In this document: positions 25,685 through 35,224 of the stretch, one piece after another | How the letters are laid out: the number at the start of each line of letters is the position of its first letter | Numbering within the stretch: the stretch's first letter is position 1 | DNA from: CAYUIG01 sp964444685 | Lineage (GTDB): Bacteria > Gemmatimonadota > Gemmatimonadetes > Longimicrobiales > RSA9 | Assembly: GCA_964444685.1 (NCBI GenBank) | Contig: CAYUIG010000022.1 | Location: forward strand, 1-62,827 | DNA length: 62,827 nucleotides | Direction: 5' to 3' | Notes under the pieces: model-generated | Databases searched by the model: none | Told to the model about the DNA's origin: nothing | What the model saw: the letters and a program-made list of their open reading frames with translations, nothing else | Translations under genes and position numbers: made by a program

Positions 25685-26554
25685 ATGCGCCGCCCGCTGT
25701 TCGCGCTGGCCCTCCTCACCCTCGCCATGCCCGCGGACGCGCAGGTACGCGCCAGCGAGCGCGGCGCCACCGTACAGACCATCGACGGCACCACCATCAC
25801 GATCGACTACTCGCGGCCGGTCGCGCGCGGTCGCACCCAACTCTTCGGCGCGGTCGTGCACTGGGGCCGGCCGTGGACGCCCGGCGCGAACTGGGCTACT
25901 ACGATCGAGGCCACCAAGGACATCCGCCTGAACGGGCACGTGGTTCCCGCTGGCAAGTACGCGATCTGGATGATCCCGCAGGAGCAGGGCGAGTGGACCG
26001 TGATCCTGGATCGCAACGCGCGCCGCTTCCACACGCAGCCGCCGGCCGATGCTTCGGGTGAAGTCGCGCGCTTTACCGTGACGCCCGAGCAGGGCGCGCA
26101 CATGGAGACTCTGTCGTTCTACTTCCCCGTGATCGGCGGCAGCGAAGCCATGCTGCGCATGCACTGGGGCACGACTTTCGTTCCCATCTCCGTTTCCGTC
26201 CCGGCCACCCGGCCCGCCTTCCTTGCCGCGGACAAGGCCGGGCCGTACCTCGGCACGTATTCGCTCCGCTTCCTCGGCGGCGAAGGCCCGCCCTTCCCGA
26301 TCCCCGTCGATTTCGTCGTCGAGGACGGGCGGCTGCGCGGCCGCTTTCACCAACCGCCGCCCGATGGCGATCCGGTGTTCGATCTCATCCCCATCGCCGA
26401 GCATCGCTTCCATCCGGTCTACTACAAGGATGGTCAGATGAGCGAGACCGACCTCGAGACCGTTGTGGTGTTTACGGTCGAGAACGGCCGCGCCACGCGC
26501 TTCGAGTGGGTGTTCGAAGGCGAGGCGTACGCGGCGGGCGAGCGATCGAACTAG
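25685..26554 (+). CDS. DUF2911 protein with extra C-terminal domain
   Basis: A 289-residue exported protein with a signal peptide (MRRPLFALALLTLAMPADA). Residues about 20-175 form the DUF2911 domain: VQTIDGTTITIDYSRPVARGR, FGAVVHWGRPWTPGANWATTIEATKDIRLNG and PAGKYAIWMIPQ are typical. A C-terminal domain of about 110 residues (YLGTYSLRFLGGEGPPFPIPVDFVVEDG...) is added and resembles a lipocalin-like scaffold. DUF2911 proteins are common and uncharacterised in Bacteroidota and Gemmatimonadota. The ATG at 25685 is preferred to the GTG at 25682 because of spacing to GGAG. The stop overlaps that of convergent recQ. Confidence 0.88.
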   Translation: MRRPLFALALLTLAMPADAQVRASERGATVQTIDGTTITIDYSRPVARGRTQLFGAVVHWGRPWTPGANWATTIEATKDIRLNGHVVPAGKYAIWMIPQEQGEWTVILDRNARRFHTQPPADASGEVARFTVTPEQGAHMETLSFYFPVIGGSEAMLRMHWGTTFVPISVSVPATRPAFLAADKAGPYLGTYSLRFLGGEGPPFPIPVDFVVEDGRLRGRFHQPPPDGDPVFDLIPIAEHRFHPVYYKDGQMSETDLETVVVFTVENGRATRFEWVFEGEAYAAGERSN

Positions 26555-28107
26555 CCGTTTCTGAGCAACTCGAGAAACGCCGCGCCGTAGCGCTCCAGCT
26601 TCGCGGGACCCACACCCGGCACACGCAGCATCTCCGCTGCGTTGGCAGGGCGCCGTGACGCCAGCTCACGGAGTGTGCGGTCGTTGAAGATGATGTAGGC
26701 CGGCACGCCCTTCTCATCCGCGAGCTTCTTCCGCAGCGCACGCAGCGCTTCGAATATCGGATCACCATCCGGATCGAACTCCGGCGGCGGCGGTGCGTCC
26801 CACGGCGCGGCTTCCGTGCGACGTCGCTCCTCACGTTCGCGGCGAGGCGAAGCTGCGAGCATGGCTTCGGCCGCCATCGATTCCACCGTGACGCCGCGGC
26901 ACACGTCACACGATTCGCCGCACGCATCGATGGACTCGTCGAAGTGCGCGAGGATGCCCCTGTGCCGGCACACCGTGCTCTCGAGCAGATCGAACAGGCC
27001 GATGGTCGCGCGCTGCTTCGCGCGACGATGCTCCGGGTCCTCGATCTCGTCGAGGAATCGCTCGTGCAGCTTCACGTCGGCCCACGAGTAGAACACGAAG
27101 CAGTCGGACGGCAGGCCGTCGCGCCCGGCGCGCCCGATCTCCTGCGTCCACGACTCGACGTCCTTCGGCATGTCGCGGTGGATGACGAAGCGCACGTTCG
27201 ACTTGTCGATGCCCATCCCGAACGCGATCGTGGCGACGATCACATCCGCATCATCGCGCTGGAACGCCTCCTGGTTCGCGGCGCGGTCGGCGTCGGACAT
27301 CCCCGCGTGATACGGCAGCGCGCGGATGCCGTGCTTGCCCAGGTACTCTGCCGTCTGCTCGACCGCCTTCCGTGACATGCAGTACACGATTCCGCTCTGG
27401 CCGCGGCGCGCGCGGATCAGCGCGAGGATCTCGCGGCGCGTGTCGCCACCCTGCCCCTTCTTGCGTGCGTGAATGATCAGGTTGGATCGGAAGAACGAGC
27501 CCTTGTAGCCCTTCGGCTTCACCATCCCGAGCTGGCGCAGGATGTCGCGCGCCACCTGACGCGTGGCCGTGGCAGTCAGCGCGAGCACGGGCACGCCGAG
27601 CTCCTGCTTCAGTCCGCGCAGCCGCCGGTAGGACGGCCGGAAATCGTGCCCCCACTGGCTGATGCAGTGCGCTTCATCGACGACAACGAGCGAGATCGGG
27701 CAGGAGGCGAGGAGCTGGCGCAGTGAGCCGTCCAGCGCCTCGGGCGCGAGGTACACCAGCTCGTAATCACCGCGCCGCAGTCCCGTGATCCGGCGCCGCC
27801 GCTCCTCGAACGGCAGCGTGGAGTTGATGGTGATCGCGCGGAACCCCCACTCCTCGAGCGCGTCCACCTGGTCCTTCATGAGGCTGATCAGCGGCGAAAG
27901 CACGAGAACCGTGCCCGGCAGCAGCTTCGCGGGGATCTGGAAGGTGAGCGACTTCCCCGCCCCGGTGGGCATGACCGCGATGCAGTCGTGCCCGCCCAGC
28001 ACGGCCTCGATCACCGTTTCCTGACCCGGCCGGAACGCCTCGTATCCGTACACGTCCCGCAGCACGCGGGTCGCCTGGTCCAGCGTCGACTCCATTTCCT
28101 TCCTCAT
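26551..28107 (-). CDS. recQ: ATP-dependent DNA helicase RecQ
   Basis: A 518-residue 3'-5' DNA helicase of the RecQ family. Motif 0 is FRPGQ, motif I is PTGAGKS, motif II is DEAHCISQWGHDFRPSYRRL, motif III is ALTATA, and the second RecA domain ends AFGMGIDKSNVRFVIH and QEIGRAGRDG. The zinc-binding subdomain has C-x2-HRG... and CGESCDVC cysteines. A short HRDC domain (about 450-518) ends in PGVGPAKLERYG. The winged-helix part is abbreviated compared with the E. coli enzyme (about 610 residues). Starts at 28107 or 28095 are possible; the second has AGGAAGG close upstream. It is convergent with the DUF2911 gene by a 4-bp overlap. Confidence 0.94.
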   Translation of the reverse strand: MRKEMESTLDQATRVLRDVYGYEAFRPGQETVIEAVLGGHDCIAVMPTGAGKSLTFQIPAKLLPGTVLVLSPLISLMKDQVDALEEWGFRAITINSTLPFEERRRRITGLRRGDYELVYLAPEALDGSLRQLLASCPISLVVVDEAHCISQWGHDFRPSYRRLRGLKQELGVPVLALTATATRQVARDILRQLGMVKPKGYKGSFFRSNLIIHARKKGQGGDTRREILALIRARRGQSGIVYCMSRKAVEQTAEYLGKHGIRALPYHAGMSDADRAANQEAFQRDDADVIVATIAFGMGIDKSNVRFVIHRDMPKDVESWTQEIGRAGRDGLPSDCFVFYSWADVKLHERFLDEIEDPEHRRAKQRATIGLFDLLESTVCRHRGILAHFDESIDACGESCDVCRGVTVESMAAEAMLAASPRREREERRRTEAAPWDAPPPPEFDPDGDPIFEALRALRKKLADEKGVPAYIIFNDRTLRELASRRPANAAEMLRVPGVGPAKLERYGAAFLELLRNG

Positions 28108-28258
28108 CCGTGGAGCCGGGAAGATAGCGCCCTGCGGCGACATGTGCCGGTTGGTTCGACACTTGCACCGGGCGCTCCCGGTGTCACACCGCGCCTGGTG
28201 CAACACGGCTCGCATCCGGCCGGCAGTCCGCCGGAGCGTACGCGCGGGGCAGCCGCGA

Positions 28259-30457
28259 ATGCGCGCGTGGCTGACCCCGCTAATCGTCTTGTGCCTGCCC
28301 GCTCCGCTCATCGCCCAGATGGTGGACGACGACCCGTACGTCGTAAAGGTCGAGTGGCAGGGGGTGGAGAGCCTCGATGCGTCCGACATCGAGGAAGTCC
28401 TCGCCACGGAAGCCACGCGCTGCCGCAGCATCCTGTACGCGCCGATCTGCTGGGTTACCAGCTCCCACCTGTTCGAGGCGAAGCACCGGCTGGACCGCGA
28501 AGAGCTGCAGCGCGACGAGCTGCGCATCCGCGTCTTCTACTTCCGCCGCGGCTGGCGCGACGCGCAGGTGCGCTCCGAGGTGACGCCCGACGGCGACGGC
28601 GTACGCGTCGCCTTCATCGTCGACGAGGGCGCGCCCACGCTTCTGACGAACGCGAGCGTCACGCAGACCGACTCGGTCCTGGATGACGGCGATCTCCGCC
28701 GCGCGGACCTTCCCGACACGGGTGATCCGCTGGACCTCGTGCAGCTCGACTCCGCACGCCTCCGCCTGCAGGCGATGCTCTGGGAGCGGGGTTACGCGGA
28801 TGCCGTGATCGACGACACAGCACACGTGGATGACGCGGGAGACGTCGCCGATCTCGAGATCCGGATCGAGCCGGGGAAGGTGGCGACGATCGGCAGCATC
28901 CGGATCGAGGGCAACGAGGGTGTGTCGGACCGCACGATCGGCCGGCTGCTCGGCCTGAACGAGGGCGACATCTACCGGCGCTCCGATGTCCTCGAAGCAC
29001 AGCGCAACCTGTACCGCACGGAGATCTTCCGTCAGGCGTTGATTCAGCCGCCCGAGGACGCCGACAGCGCCAAGACGCTGGTCGTGTCGATTCGCGAGGC
29101 GCCGTTCCGCGCGATCCGCACGGGCATCGGCTTCACGACGACGGAGTTCGGGCAGGTCGAGGCGGGCTTTACGCGCTACGACTGGATCGGCAGTGCGCGC
29201 CGTCTGGACCTCGACGCCGCGGTCGGCAACATCTTCGCGCCGCAGCTCTACGGCCGCTCCATCTTCGGCAGCGCGGAGCCGACCGGCATCGGCAGCAACG
29301 TCGATGACGTCTACCTCGATCCCACGTGGCGTGTCTCCGCGCGCGTCACGCAGCCGTGGCTCTTCTCGCCGCGTAACTCGCTGGGCATCGGCGTGTTCGC
29401 GCATCGACGCAGCGTGCCCGGCATCGTGGTCGATCGCGGCTACGGCGCCGACGCGAGCGTCACGCATCGCGTCGACGAGAACTCGCCGATCAGCCTGACG
29501 TACCGCTTCGAGCGCACGCGCGTGGAAGCCGGACAGGTTTACTTCTGCGCGAACTTCGGCATCTGCCGGCCGGAAACGACCGACGCGCTGCGGTCGCCAC
29601 ATCAGCTCTCGCCGCTCGGACTCACCGCGCGCGTGGATCGGTCCGACGACGAGCTCGCACCCACGCGCGGCTGGATCGCGCAGATCGAACTCGAGCACGC
29701 ATCGCCGACCACGTTCTCGGACTTCGCGTACAACCGCGCGTCCGGTGAGCTGAGCCATTACCGCGCGATCGGCCGCTTCACGCTGGCCGTACACGCACGC
29801 GGCGGGATCGTCCGCGCGCTTGCGAGCACCGACCGCGCGTTTCCGCCGCAGGACGAACGCGGCTCGCTGCTGCACCCGCGCAAGCGCTTCTACGCCGGCG
29901 GCGCACGCTCCGTGCGCGGCTACGGCGAGAGCCAGCTCGGCCCGCGCATCCTCGTCGTCGATCCCGAAGAGCTGCTCGCCCCGGACGACACGACCGCCAC
30001 GGCCTGCACCCCTGCATCCCTCGACGACGGCACCTGTGATCCGTCCGTCGCGCCGAACGACGCGTTCAGTCCGCGCCCGCTCGGCGGCAACGGTCTGATC
30101 GAGGGCAGCATCGAGCTGCGCTTCCCGCTCACCGAAACGATCACGGGTGCGGTGTTCCTTGATGCCGGGCGCGTGATCGCCGCACCGGAGACACCCGCCG
30201 AGTCGCGCACCGCGGCAACACCCGGCTTCGGCATCCGCTACCGATCGCCGATCGGGCCGATCCGCATCGATCTCGGCATCCGCCCGCGCCTCGTCGAGGA
30301 GCTGACCGTCATCACGCAGTCGGGCACGGGCCAGGAGGCGCGCCTGGTCCAGCTCGACGCGCGGCGTCGCTACGACCCGATAGGCGACTCGAACGGCTTC
30401 CTCTCGAAGCTCTTCTCGCGGCTGCAGCTCCACCTCGCGGTCGGGGAGGCGTTCTGA
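28259..30457 (+). CDS. tamA: TamA-like outer membrane protein (BamA/Omp85 family)
   Basis: A 732-residue outer-membrane protein with a signal peptide (MRAWLTPLIVLCLPAPLIAQ). POTRA domains fill about 25-290: EWQGVESLDASDIEEVL, FYFRRGWRDAQVRSEV and IGSIRIEGNEGVSDRTIGRLLGLNEGDIYR. The Omp85 barrel follows, with the conserved loop motif FYAGGARSVRGYGE at about 544-557. Three cysteine pairs lie at about C55/C63, C430/C437 and C587/C595; the last two are probably in surface loops. TamA and TamB link the two membranes for outer-membrane protein and lipid transport. The stop overlaps the tamB start by one base, and the gene diverges from recQ. The start before the signal peptide was chosen. Confidence 0.92.
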   Translation: MRAWLTPLIVLCLPAPLIAQMVDDDPYVVKVEWQGVESLDASDIEEVLATEATRCRSILYAPICWVTSSHLFEAKHRLDREELQRDELRIRVFYFRRGWRDAQVRSEVTPDGDGVRVAFIVDEGAPTLLTNASVTQTDSVLDDGDLRRADLPDTGDPLDLVQLDSARLRLQAMLWERGYADAVIDDTAHVDDAGDVADLEIRIEPGKVATIGSIRIEGNEGVSDRTIGRLLGLNEGDIYRRSDVLEAQRNLYRTEIFRQALIQPPEDADSAKTLVVSIREAPFRAIRTGIGFTTTEFGQVEAGFTRYDWIGSARRLDLDAAVGNIFAPQLYGRSIFGSAEPTGIGSNVDDVYLDPTWRVSARVTQPWLFSPRNSLGIGVFAHRRSVPGIVVDRGYGADASVTHRVDENSPISLTYRFERTRVEAGQVYFCANFGICRPETTDALRSPHQLSPLGLTARVDRSDDELAPTRGWIAQIELEHASPTTFSDFAYNRASGELSHYRAIGRFTLAVHARGGIVRALASTDRAFPPQDERGSLLHPRKRFYAGGARSVRGYGESQLGPRILVVDPEELLAPDDTTATACTPASLDDGTCDPSVAPNDAFSPRPLGGNGLIEGSIELRFPLTETITGAVFLDAGRVIAAPETPAESRTAATPGFGIRYRSPIGPIRIDLGIRPRLVEELTVITQSGTGQEARLVQLDARRRYDPIGDSNGFLSKLFSRLQLHLAVGEAF

Positions 30458-33400
30458 TGACGCACCCCGCGCTGCGCATCGTGGGCGGCGTGATCGCCGG
30501 CGTGGCGCTGCTGTTCGCGCTGGGCGTGTTCGTCCTCACGCGCACGGACTGGGGCCGCGAGCGCGTCCGCATCCTCGCACTCGAACGCCTGGCCTCGCAG
30601 GTGGCAGGCGACGTCGAGGTGGACCGCATCCACGGCAACCTCCTCTCGGGCGCTACGCTCGAGGGCGTACGCATCGCCGACAGTGCGGGCCTGCCCTTCC
30701 TCGTCGCGGACACCGTGTCGCTGCACTACTCGCTCCGCTCCCTCCTGTCCGAGGAGCTGTACTTCTCCGACGTCCGGCTCGTGCGGCCCGTGATCGTGCT
30801 GGATCGGCCGCCGGGCGAGAAGTGGAACTTCGAGCGGCTCTTCCCGCAGGACACGACGGCGGCGGACACGATGCCGGGCTTCGGATCGTGGGTCCGCTTC
30901 GAGGACCTCGTGATCGTGGACGGCACCGTGATCGTGCGGCAGCCGTGGCAGCCGGCCGGCACCGAGGATGCACCGGAACCGCCCGCGGACACACGCACGC
31001 GCATCGTATCCGTGCCCGGCGGCTGGCAGTCCGTCTGGGAGTTCCTCGACCTCGATGCGCACTTCCCGTTCGTCCGCTTCGCGGATCCGGACAGCGCCAC
31101 ACGCCGCATCGACGTCGCATCGCTGAGCACCGTCGCGCTGCCGTTTCAGCCGCCGGCCGCGCGCGTCCGCGATCTGGCCGGCACGTTCGTCATTGGCGAC
31201 GACGAAGTCCGCCTGATCTCCGTACGACTCGACCTGCCCGGCACACGCGTCCTCGCGGACGGCGTGTACGCGATCGACGGCACCGGCGACGTTCGCGCAC
31301 GCGCGCAGCTCCCGTCCCTTGCACTCGCGGACTTCCGCTGGCTCCGGCCCTCGCTCCCCGACGGGCGCGGCGCGATCGAGAGCGCGGGCATCGCACGCGT
31401 GGGTGACGTGACGCGCATCGATCTCGACGACATCGACCTGCGCATCGAGGATGCACACCTTGCCGGCGGCATCGATGTGCAGCTCGGCCGCACCATCCGC
31501 TTCGGACCGAGCGCGATCGCGTTCGTGGATCTCCGCACCTCACTGCTCGAACGGCTGGTTCCATCGATCGCACCACCGGTGGACGGGCGGATGAACGGCC
31601 ACCTGCGGCTCACAGGCTCACCGGACGACCTCGATGTGGCGGGCCGCGTCGCGCTCACACAGCCGAACGGCGCGATCAGCGTCGTGCGCGCGGACGGCGG
31701 CATCGGCAGCATCGACGATGGCCTGCGGCTGGATGGGCTCGAGCTGCGCCTCGATCCGCTGCACGGCGATCTGCTCGCGCAGCTCGCGCCAGCCGTCCCG
31801 CTCGACGGCACCATCACCGGGATGGCCCGCCTCACCGGCACCACGACCACCGGCCTCGACGTGGACGCAAACCTGATCCACGACAACGGCGCGCCGCCCT
31901 CACACGTGCTTGCGGAAGGACGCATCGACCTGCGGTCGGGCATCGCTGCACAGGATCTACATCTGATCTTCACGCCCCTGCAGACCGAGGTGATCCGACA
32001 CATCGCACCGGGGCTTCCGCTCGACGGGACGATCGTTGGCCGCGCTACCGTGGACGGCACCACGGACAACATCCGGGCCGCCGTCGACGTCACGCACGTC
32101 GCGCCGACGGGACGCTCGCAGATCGCGGGGGACGCATCGTGGTCCGCTCCATCGTCGCGTTTCGTTCTCGACTTCGACCTGCCCGTAGTGTCACTCGAGA
32201 CCGTCGGTGAGTTCGTGCCCGCCGCAGGATTGCGCGGCACCGCTGCCGGTACACTGGAAGCCAGCGGCACACCCGCCGACTTCGTCCTCGACATGGACCT
32301 TGCCGCGAACGGTGGCAGCCTCGAGGTCGCTGGTGCGATGGGATTGAACGGCACGGAGCGCTACGACCTCGTGGGCAGCTTCACCACGTTCGATGCCGCC
32401 GCCGTTTCCACGCGGCTGCCATCGTCGAAGATCACGGGTGTGTTCGGCATCCGCGGCACCGGCACCGACCTCGCTACGATGAACGCTGTCGTGCGCGCCG
32501 ATCTCGAAGACACGTCGATCGAAAACGCAGCCGCGGACTCCACGCATCTCCTCGTTCGCCTCGCCGATGGCCTCGCCACGGCTGAAGTCGCGGAAGTCCG
32601 GATGGCATCCGCGCGCATCGAACTCGCGGGCAGCTTCGGGATCGTGGCCGGCCGCTCGGGCGAACTGTCCTACACGATCGCCGTCGACTCGCTCTCGGAC
32701 TTCGGTGAGTACATTCCCGGTGACACGACCATCGTGGCGCCGCGTCCGCTCCTGAACGCACGCCGCGTGATGGCCGCGCGCGCGGACTCGGTGCGCATCG
32801 CGCGCGAGACCGAAGTGCAGCGCATGGCGCTGGGCTACCCGCCGCCACCCGAGCTCGTCGTCGACAGCTTCCAGCCGATGCGGCGCGATACGGTTTCGGG
32901 CACGGTACGCGCCGAGGGCGTGCTGCGTGGCAACGTCGAGCAGTTCGACATACGTGGCACGGCCGTGGCCGACCGCGTGCTCGCAAGCGGCCACTGGATC
33001 GCGTCAGGCGAGGCGAGCTATGAGGTGACGGGCTTCGGAACCAACGATCCGAACTTCCGCGTCAAGGCCAACGCCGATTCCGTGCGACTGAACGGCTTCG
33101 CATTCGACAGCGTTGCGCTCGATGTCGACTACACGGGCCTGCGCCGCACCGGCCGCGGGACGGCGGAGCTCGGGATCTTCCAGGACTCCGACCGCGACTA
33201 TCGTCTCGGCGTCGAGTTCGAGCTCTCTCTCGAGCGCAGCCTCGCGCGCCTCACGCAGGTCGCCGCGCGCTTCGACACCACGACGTGGACGTCTACGCAG
33301 CCCGGCACGATCGAATGGGGCGGCCGCGGTGTCGCCGTGGAAAGCATCGAGCTCGTGAGCGAACAGGGCGGCCGCATCTTCGTGGATGGCACCCTTCCGG

Positions 33401-35223
33401 TCGAAGGCGCAGCCGATCTCGACGTCGAACTCGAACAGCTCGAGATCGCACAGATCTCCGCGCTCCTCCAGGACAGCGCGATCGCGCGCGGCCTGCTGAC
33501 GCTCGACGCACACGTGACCGGCACGCGCGCGGCGCCGACGTTCGATGGGGATTTCCTGCTGGCTGGCGGCAGCTACCGCGACCGCGCCATCCCGAACATC
33601 GATGCGACATTCGCGTACGCCGACACCCGGCTCACGGCCGACGCCCAGCTCACGGGCGACGCGGTGACACTGCTCACGGCGGATGCGAGCGTACCGATCG
33701 ACCTCGCCCTCGAACGTGATGAGGGTCCGCGGCTGCTCGACGCGCCACTTCGCATCACGGCGCACGCGGACTCGCTCCCGCTCGAAGCACTGCCCAGCTT
33801 CACGGAAGCGATCCAGGACGTGCAGGGCCGTCTACGAGGCGACATCGAGGTCGCGGGCACACCGAACGCGCCCGACCTCTCCGGCACCGTCGATCTCGAT
33901 CTCGCGTCGCTGCGCATCGTGGAGCCCGGAATCGCGCTCACGGACATCGCGGGCACCGCGAGGCTGGCCAACGACCGCGCCACCATCGATTCGCTCGTCG
34001 CCATGAGTGACGGCGGCGCGATCCGCGTAGATGGAGCCATGGGCCTCGAAACGCTGACGCAGCCCTCGTTCGATCTCGCGATCACGGCGAACAACGGGAT
34101 CGTGCTGAACAGCAGCCGCGGCCGGCTGCGCGCGGACCTCGATCTCACCGCGGAAGGGCCGTACGACGCCGTGCTCATCGCCGGCGACGTACGCATCCGT
34201 TCGGGTGTGATCCAGGCGCCGGAGACCGGCAAGCGGCGCGTGACCGACCTCGACGATCCGGCGGTGATCCAGGGACTGCGTCAGGCCGGCACGGACCCCG
34301 CGCTCCTGCCCGAGCCGGATCCGCTGCTCGCCAACCTGCGCCTCGACCTGGCCGTGCGCGTCGACCGCGACACCTGGGTACGCAACAGCGATGGCAACGT
34401 CGAGATCTACACGCCCCCGGACGCGGACCCGCTCCGCATCCACATGAATCGCGGTGAGGAGACACTGTCGCTCGAGGGTGTGATCAACGCGGACCGCGGC
34501 GAGTACAGCTATGCCGGCCACTCCTTCGATCTGACCACCGGCTCCGTCACGTTCATCGGCGGCCGCGAGGTCGACCCGCTGCTCCAGCTCACCGCCCGGA
34601 AGGAAGTGACTCGGCGCGGGCGCGAGGCACTGGTGATCCAGATCCACGTGCTCGGCACGATGTCGGAGCCGCGCATTGCACTGGAGAGCAACGCGCAGCC
34701 GCCGCTGCCGGAGAGCGATCTGCTCGCGTATCTGGCGTTCGGCCGGTCGTCGTCATCGCTTCTCGATCTGAACGACTCGGGCCTGGCGTCGGATGGCGGG
34801 CTCGAGGCGCTGGGCGCGCTCGCGCAGCAGCAGATCGCCGGTCTCGGGCTGGGCGCCGCACTCGACCAGGCCGTGAGCGACATCGAGCGCGAAGGAACGC
34901 GCGCCGGCCTCGACGTGTTCCGCATCCGTCCCGCGCCGCTCCCTGAGGAAGTGGCCTTCGAGAGCTATTTCTCCAACCTGCTGCGCGGCACCGAGCTCGA
35001 AGCCGGCAAGTACCTCAACCGCCGGTTCTTCGTGTCGACGCAGGTCCGCCCGTCGAGCGCGCTGCCCGGCGTGCGCGTCGAATACCGCCTCGGCACCGGC
35101 TTCACATGGGAGTCCGTCTGGGAGCCCAGCTTCCTCCCCAGCGAACCTTCCCTCCGCGCCAACGTCACACCCACGCAGACGCGCACGTTCGGCAGCTTCC
35201 TGCGCTGGCAGCGCCGCTTCTGA
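30457..35223 (+). CDS. tamB: TamB-like translocation and assembly module protein
   Basis: A 1588-residue AsmA/TamB-type protein, longer than E. coli TamB (1259). An N-terminal signal anchor (IVGGVIAGVALLFALGVFVL, residues 8-27) holds it in the inner membrane. The middle is a long series of beta strands with repeated LDG, DLDL and GTxxA elements, forming the hydrophobic groove thought to carry lipid across the periplasm. The C-terminal DUF490 domain (about 1250-1588) includes DPLLANLRLDLAVRVDRDTWVRN and GLGAALDQAVSDIEREGTRAGLDVFRI, and ends SFLRWQRRF. It is fused in operon with tamA (1-bp overlap). One base separates its stop from the convergent ADOP permease. Confidence 0.93.
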   Translation: MTHPALRIVGGVIAGVALLFALGVFVLTRTDWGRERVRILALERLASQVAGDVEVDRIHGNLLSGATLEGVRIADSAGLPFLVADTVSLHYSLRSLLSEELYFSDVRLVRPVIVLDRPPGEKWNFERLFPQDTTAADTMPGFGSWVRFEDLVIVDGTVIVRQPWQPAGTEDAPEPPADTRTRIVSVPGGWQSVWEFLDLDAHFPFVRFADPDSATRRIDVASLSTVALPFQPPAARVRDLAGTFVIGDDEVRLISVRLDLPGTRVLADGVYAIDGTGDVRARAQLPSLALADFRWLRPSLPDGRGAIESAGIARVGDVTRIDLDDIDLRIEDAHLAGGIDVQLGRTIRFGPSAIAFVDLRTSLLERLVPSIAPPVDGRMNGHLRLTGSPDDLDVAGRVALTQPNGAISVVRADGGIGSIDDGLRLDGLELRLDPLHGDLLAQLAPAVPLDGTITGMARLTGTTTTGLDVDANLIHDNGAPPSHVLAEGRIDLRSGIAAQDLHLIFTPLQTEVIRHIAPGLPLDGTIVGRATVDGTTDNIRAAVDVTHVAPTGRSQIAGDASWSAPSSRFVLDFDLPVVSLETVGEFVPAAGLRGTAAGTLEASGTPADFVLDMDLAANGGSLEVAGAMGLNGTERYDLVGSFTTFDAAAVSTRLPSSKITGVFGIRGTGTDLATMNAVVRADLEDTSIENAAADSTHLLVRLADGLATAEVAEVRMASARIELAGSFGIVAGRSGELSYTIAVDSLSDFGEYIPGDTTIVAPRPLLNARRVMAARADSVRIARETEVQRMALGYPPPPELVVDSFQPMRRDTVSGTVRAEGVLRGNVEQFDIRGTAVADRVLASGHWIASGEASYEVTGFGTNDPNFRVKANADSVRLNGFAFDSVALDVDYTGLRRTGRGTAELGIFQDSDRDYRLGVEFELSLERSLARLTQVAARFDTTTWTSTQPGTIEWGGRGVAVESIELVSEQGGRIFVDGTLPVEGAADLDVELEQLEIAQISALLQDSAIARGLLTLDAHVTGTRAAPTFDGDFLLAGGSYRDRAIPNIDATFAYADTRLTADAQLTGDAVTLLTADASVPIDLALERDEGPRLLDAPLRITAHADSLPLEALPSFTEAIQDVQGRLRGDIEVAGTPNAPDLSGTVDLDLASLRIVEPGIALTDIAGTARLANDRATIDSLVAMSDGGAIRVDGAMGLETLTQPSFDLAITANNGIVLNSSRGRLRADLDLTAEGPYDAVLIAGDVRIRSGVIQAPETGKRRVTDLDDPAVIQGLRQAGTDPALLPEPDPLLANLRLDLAVRVDRDTWVRNSDGNVEIYTPPDADPLRIHMNRGEETLSLEGVINADRGEYSYAGHSFDLTTGSVTFIGGREVDPLLQLTARKEVTRRGREALVIQIHVLGTMSEPRIALESNAQPPLPESDLLAYLAFGRSSSSLLDLNDSGLASDGGLEALGALAQQQIAGLGLGAALDQAVSDIEREGTRAGLDVFRIRPAPLPEEVAFESYFSNLLRGTELEAGKYLNRRFFVSTQVRPSSALPGVRVEYRLGTGFTWESVWEPSFLPSEPSLRANVTPTQTRTFGSFLRWQRRF

Positions 35224-35224
35224 G

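Noticed and set aside
28280..30433. A 717-codon open frame antisense to tamA (and similar long antisense frames over nrfA, the P-type ATPase, MscS and the metalloprotease)
   Set aside because: They are mirror frames of high-GC genes, with Arg/Ala/His-rich low-complexity translations and no domains; the sense genes are certain.
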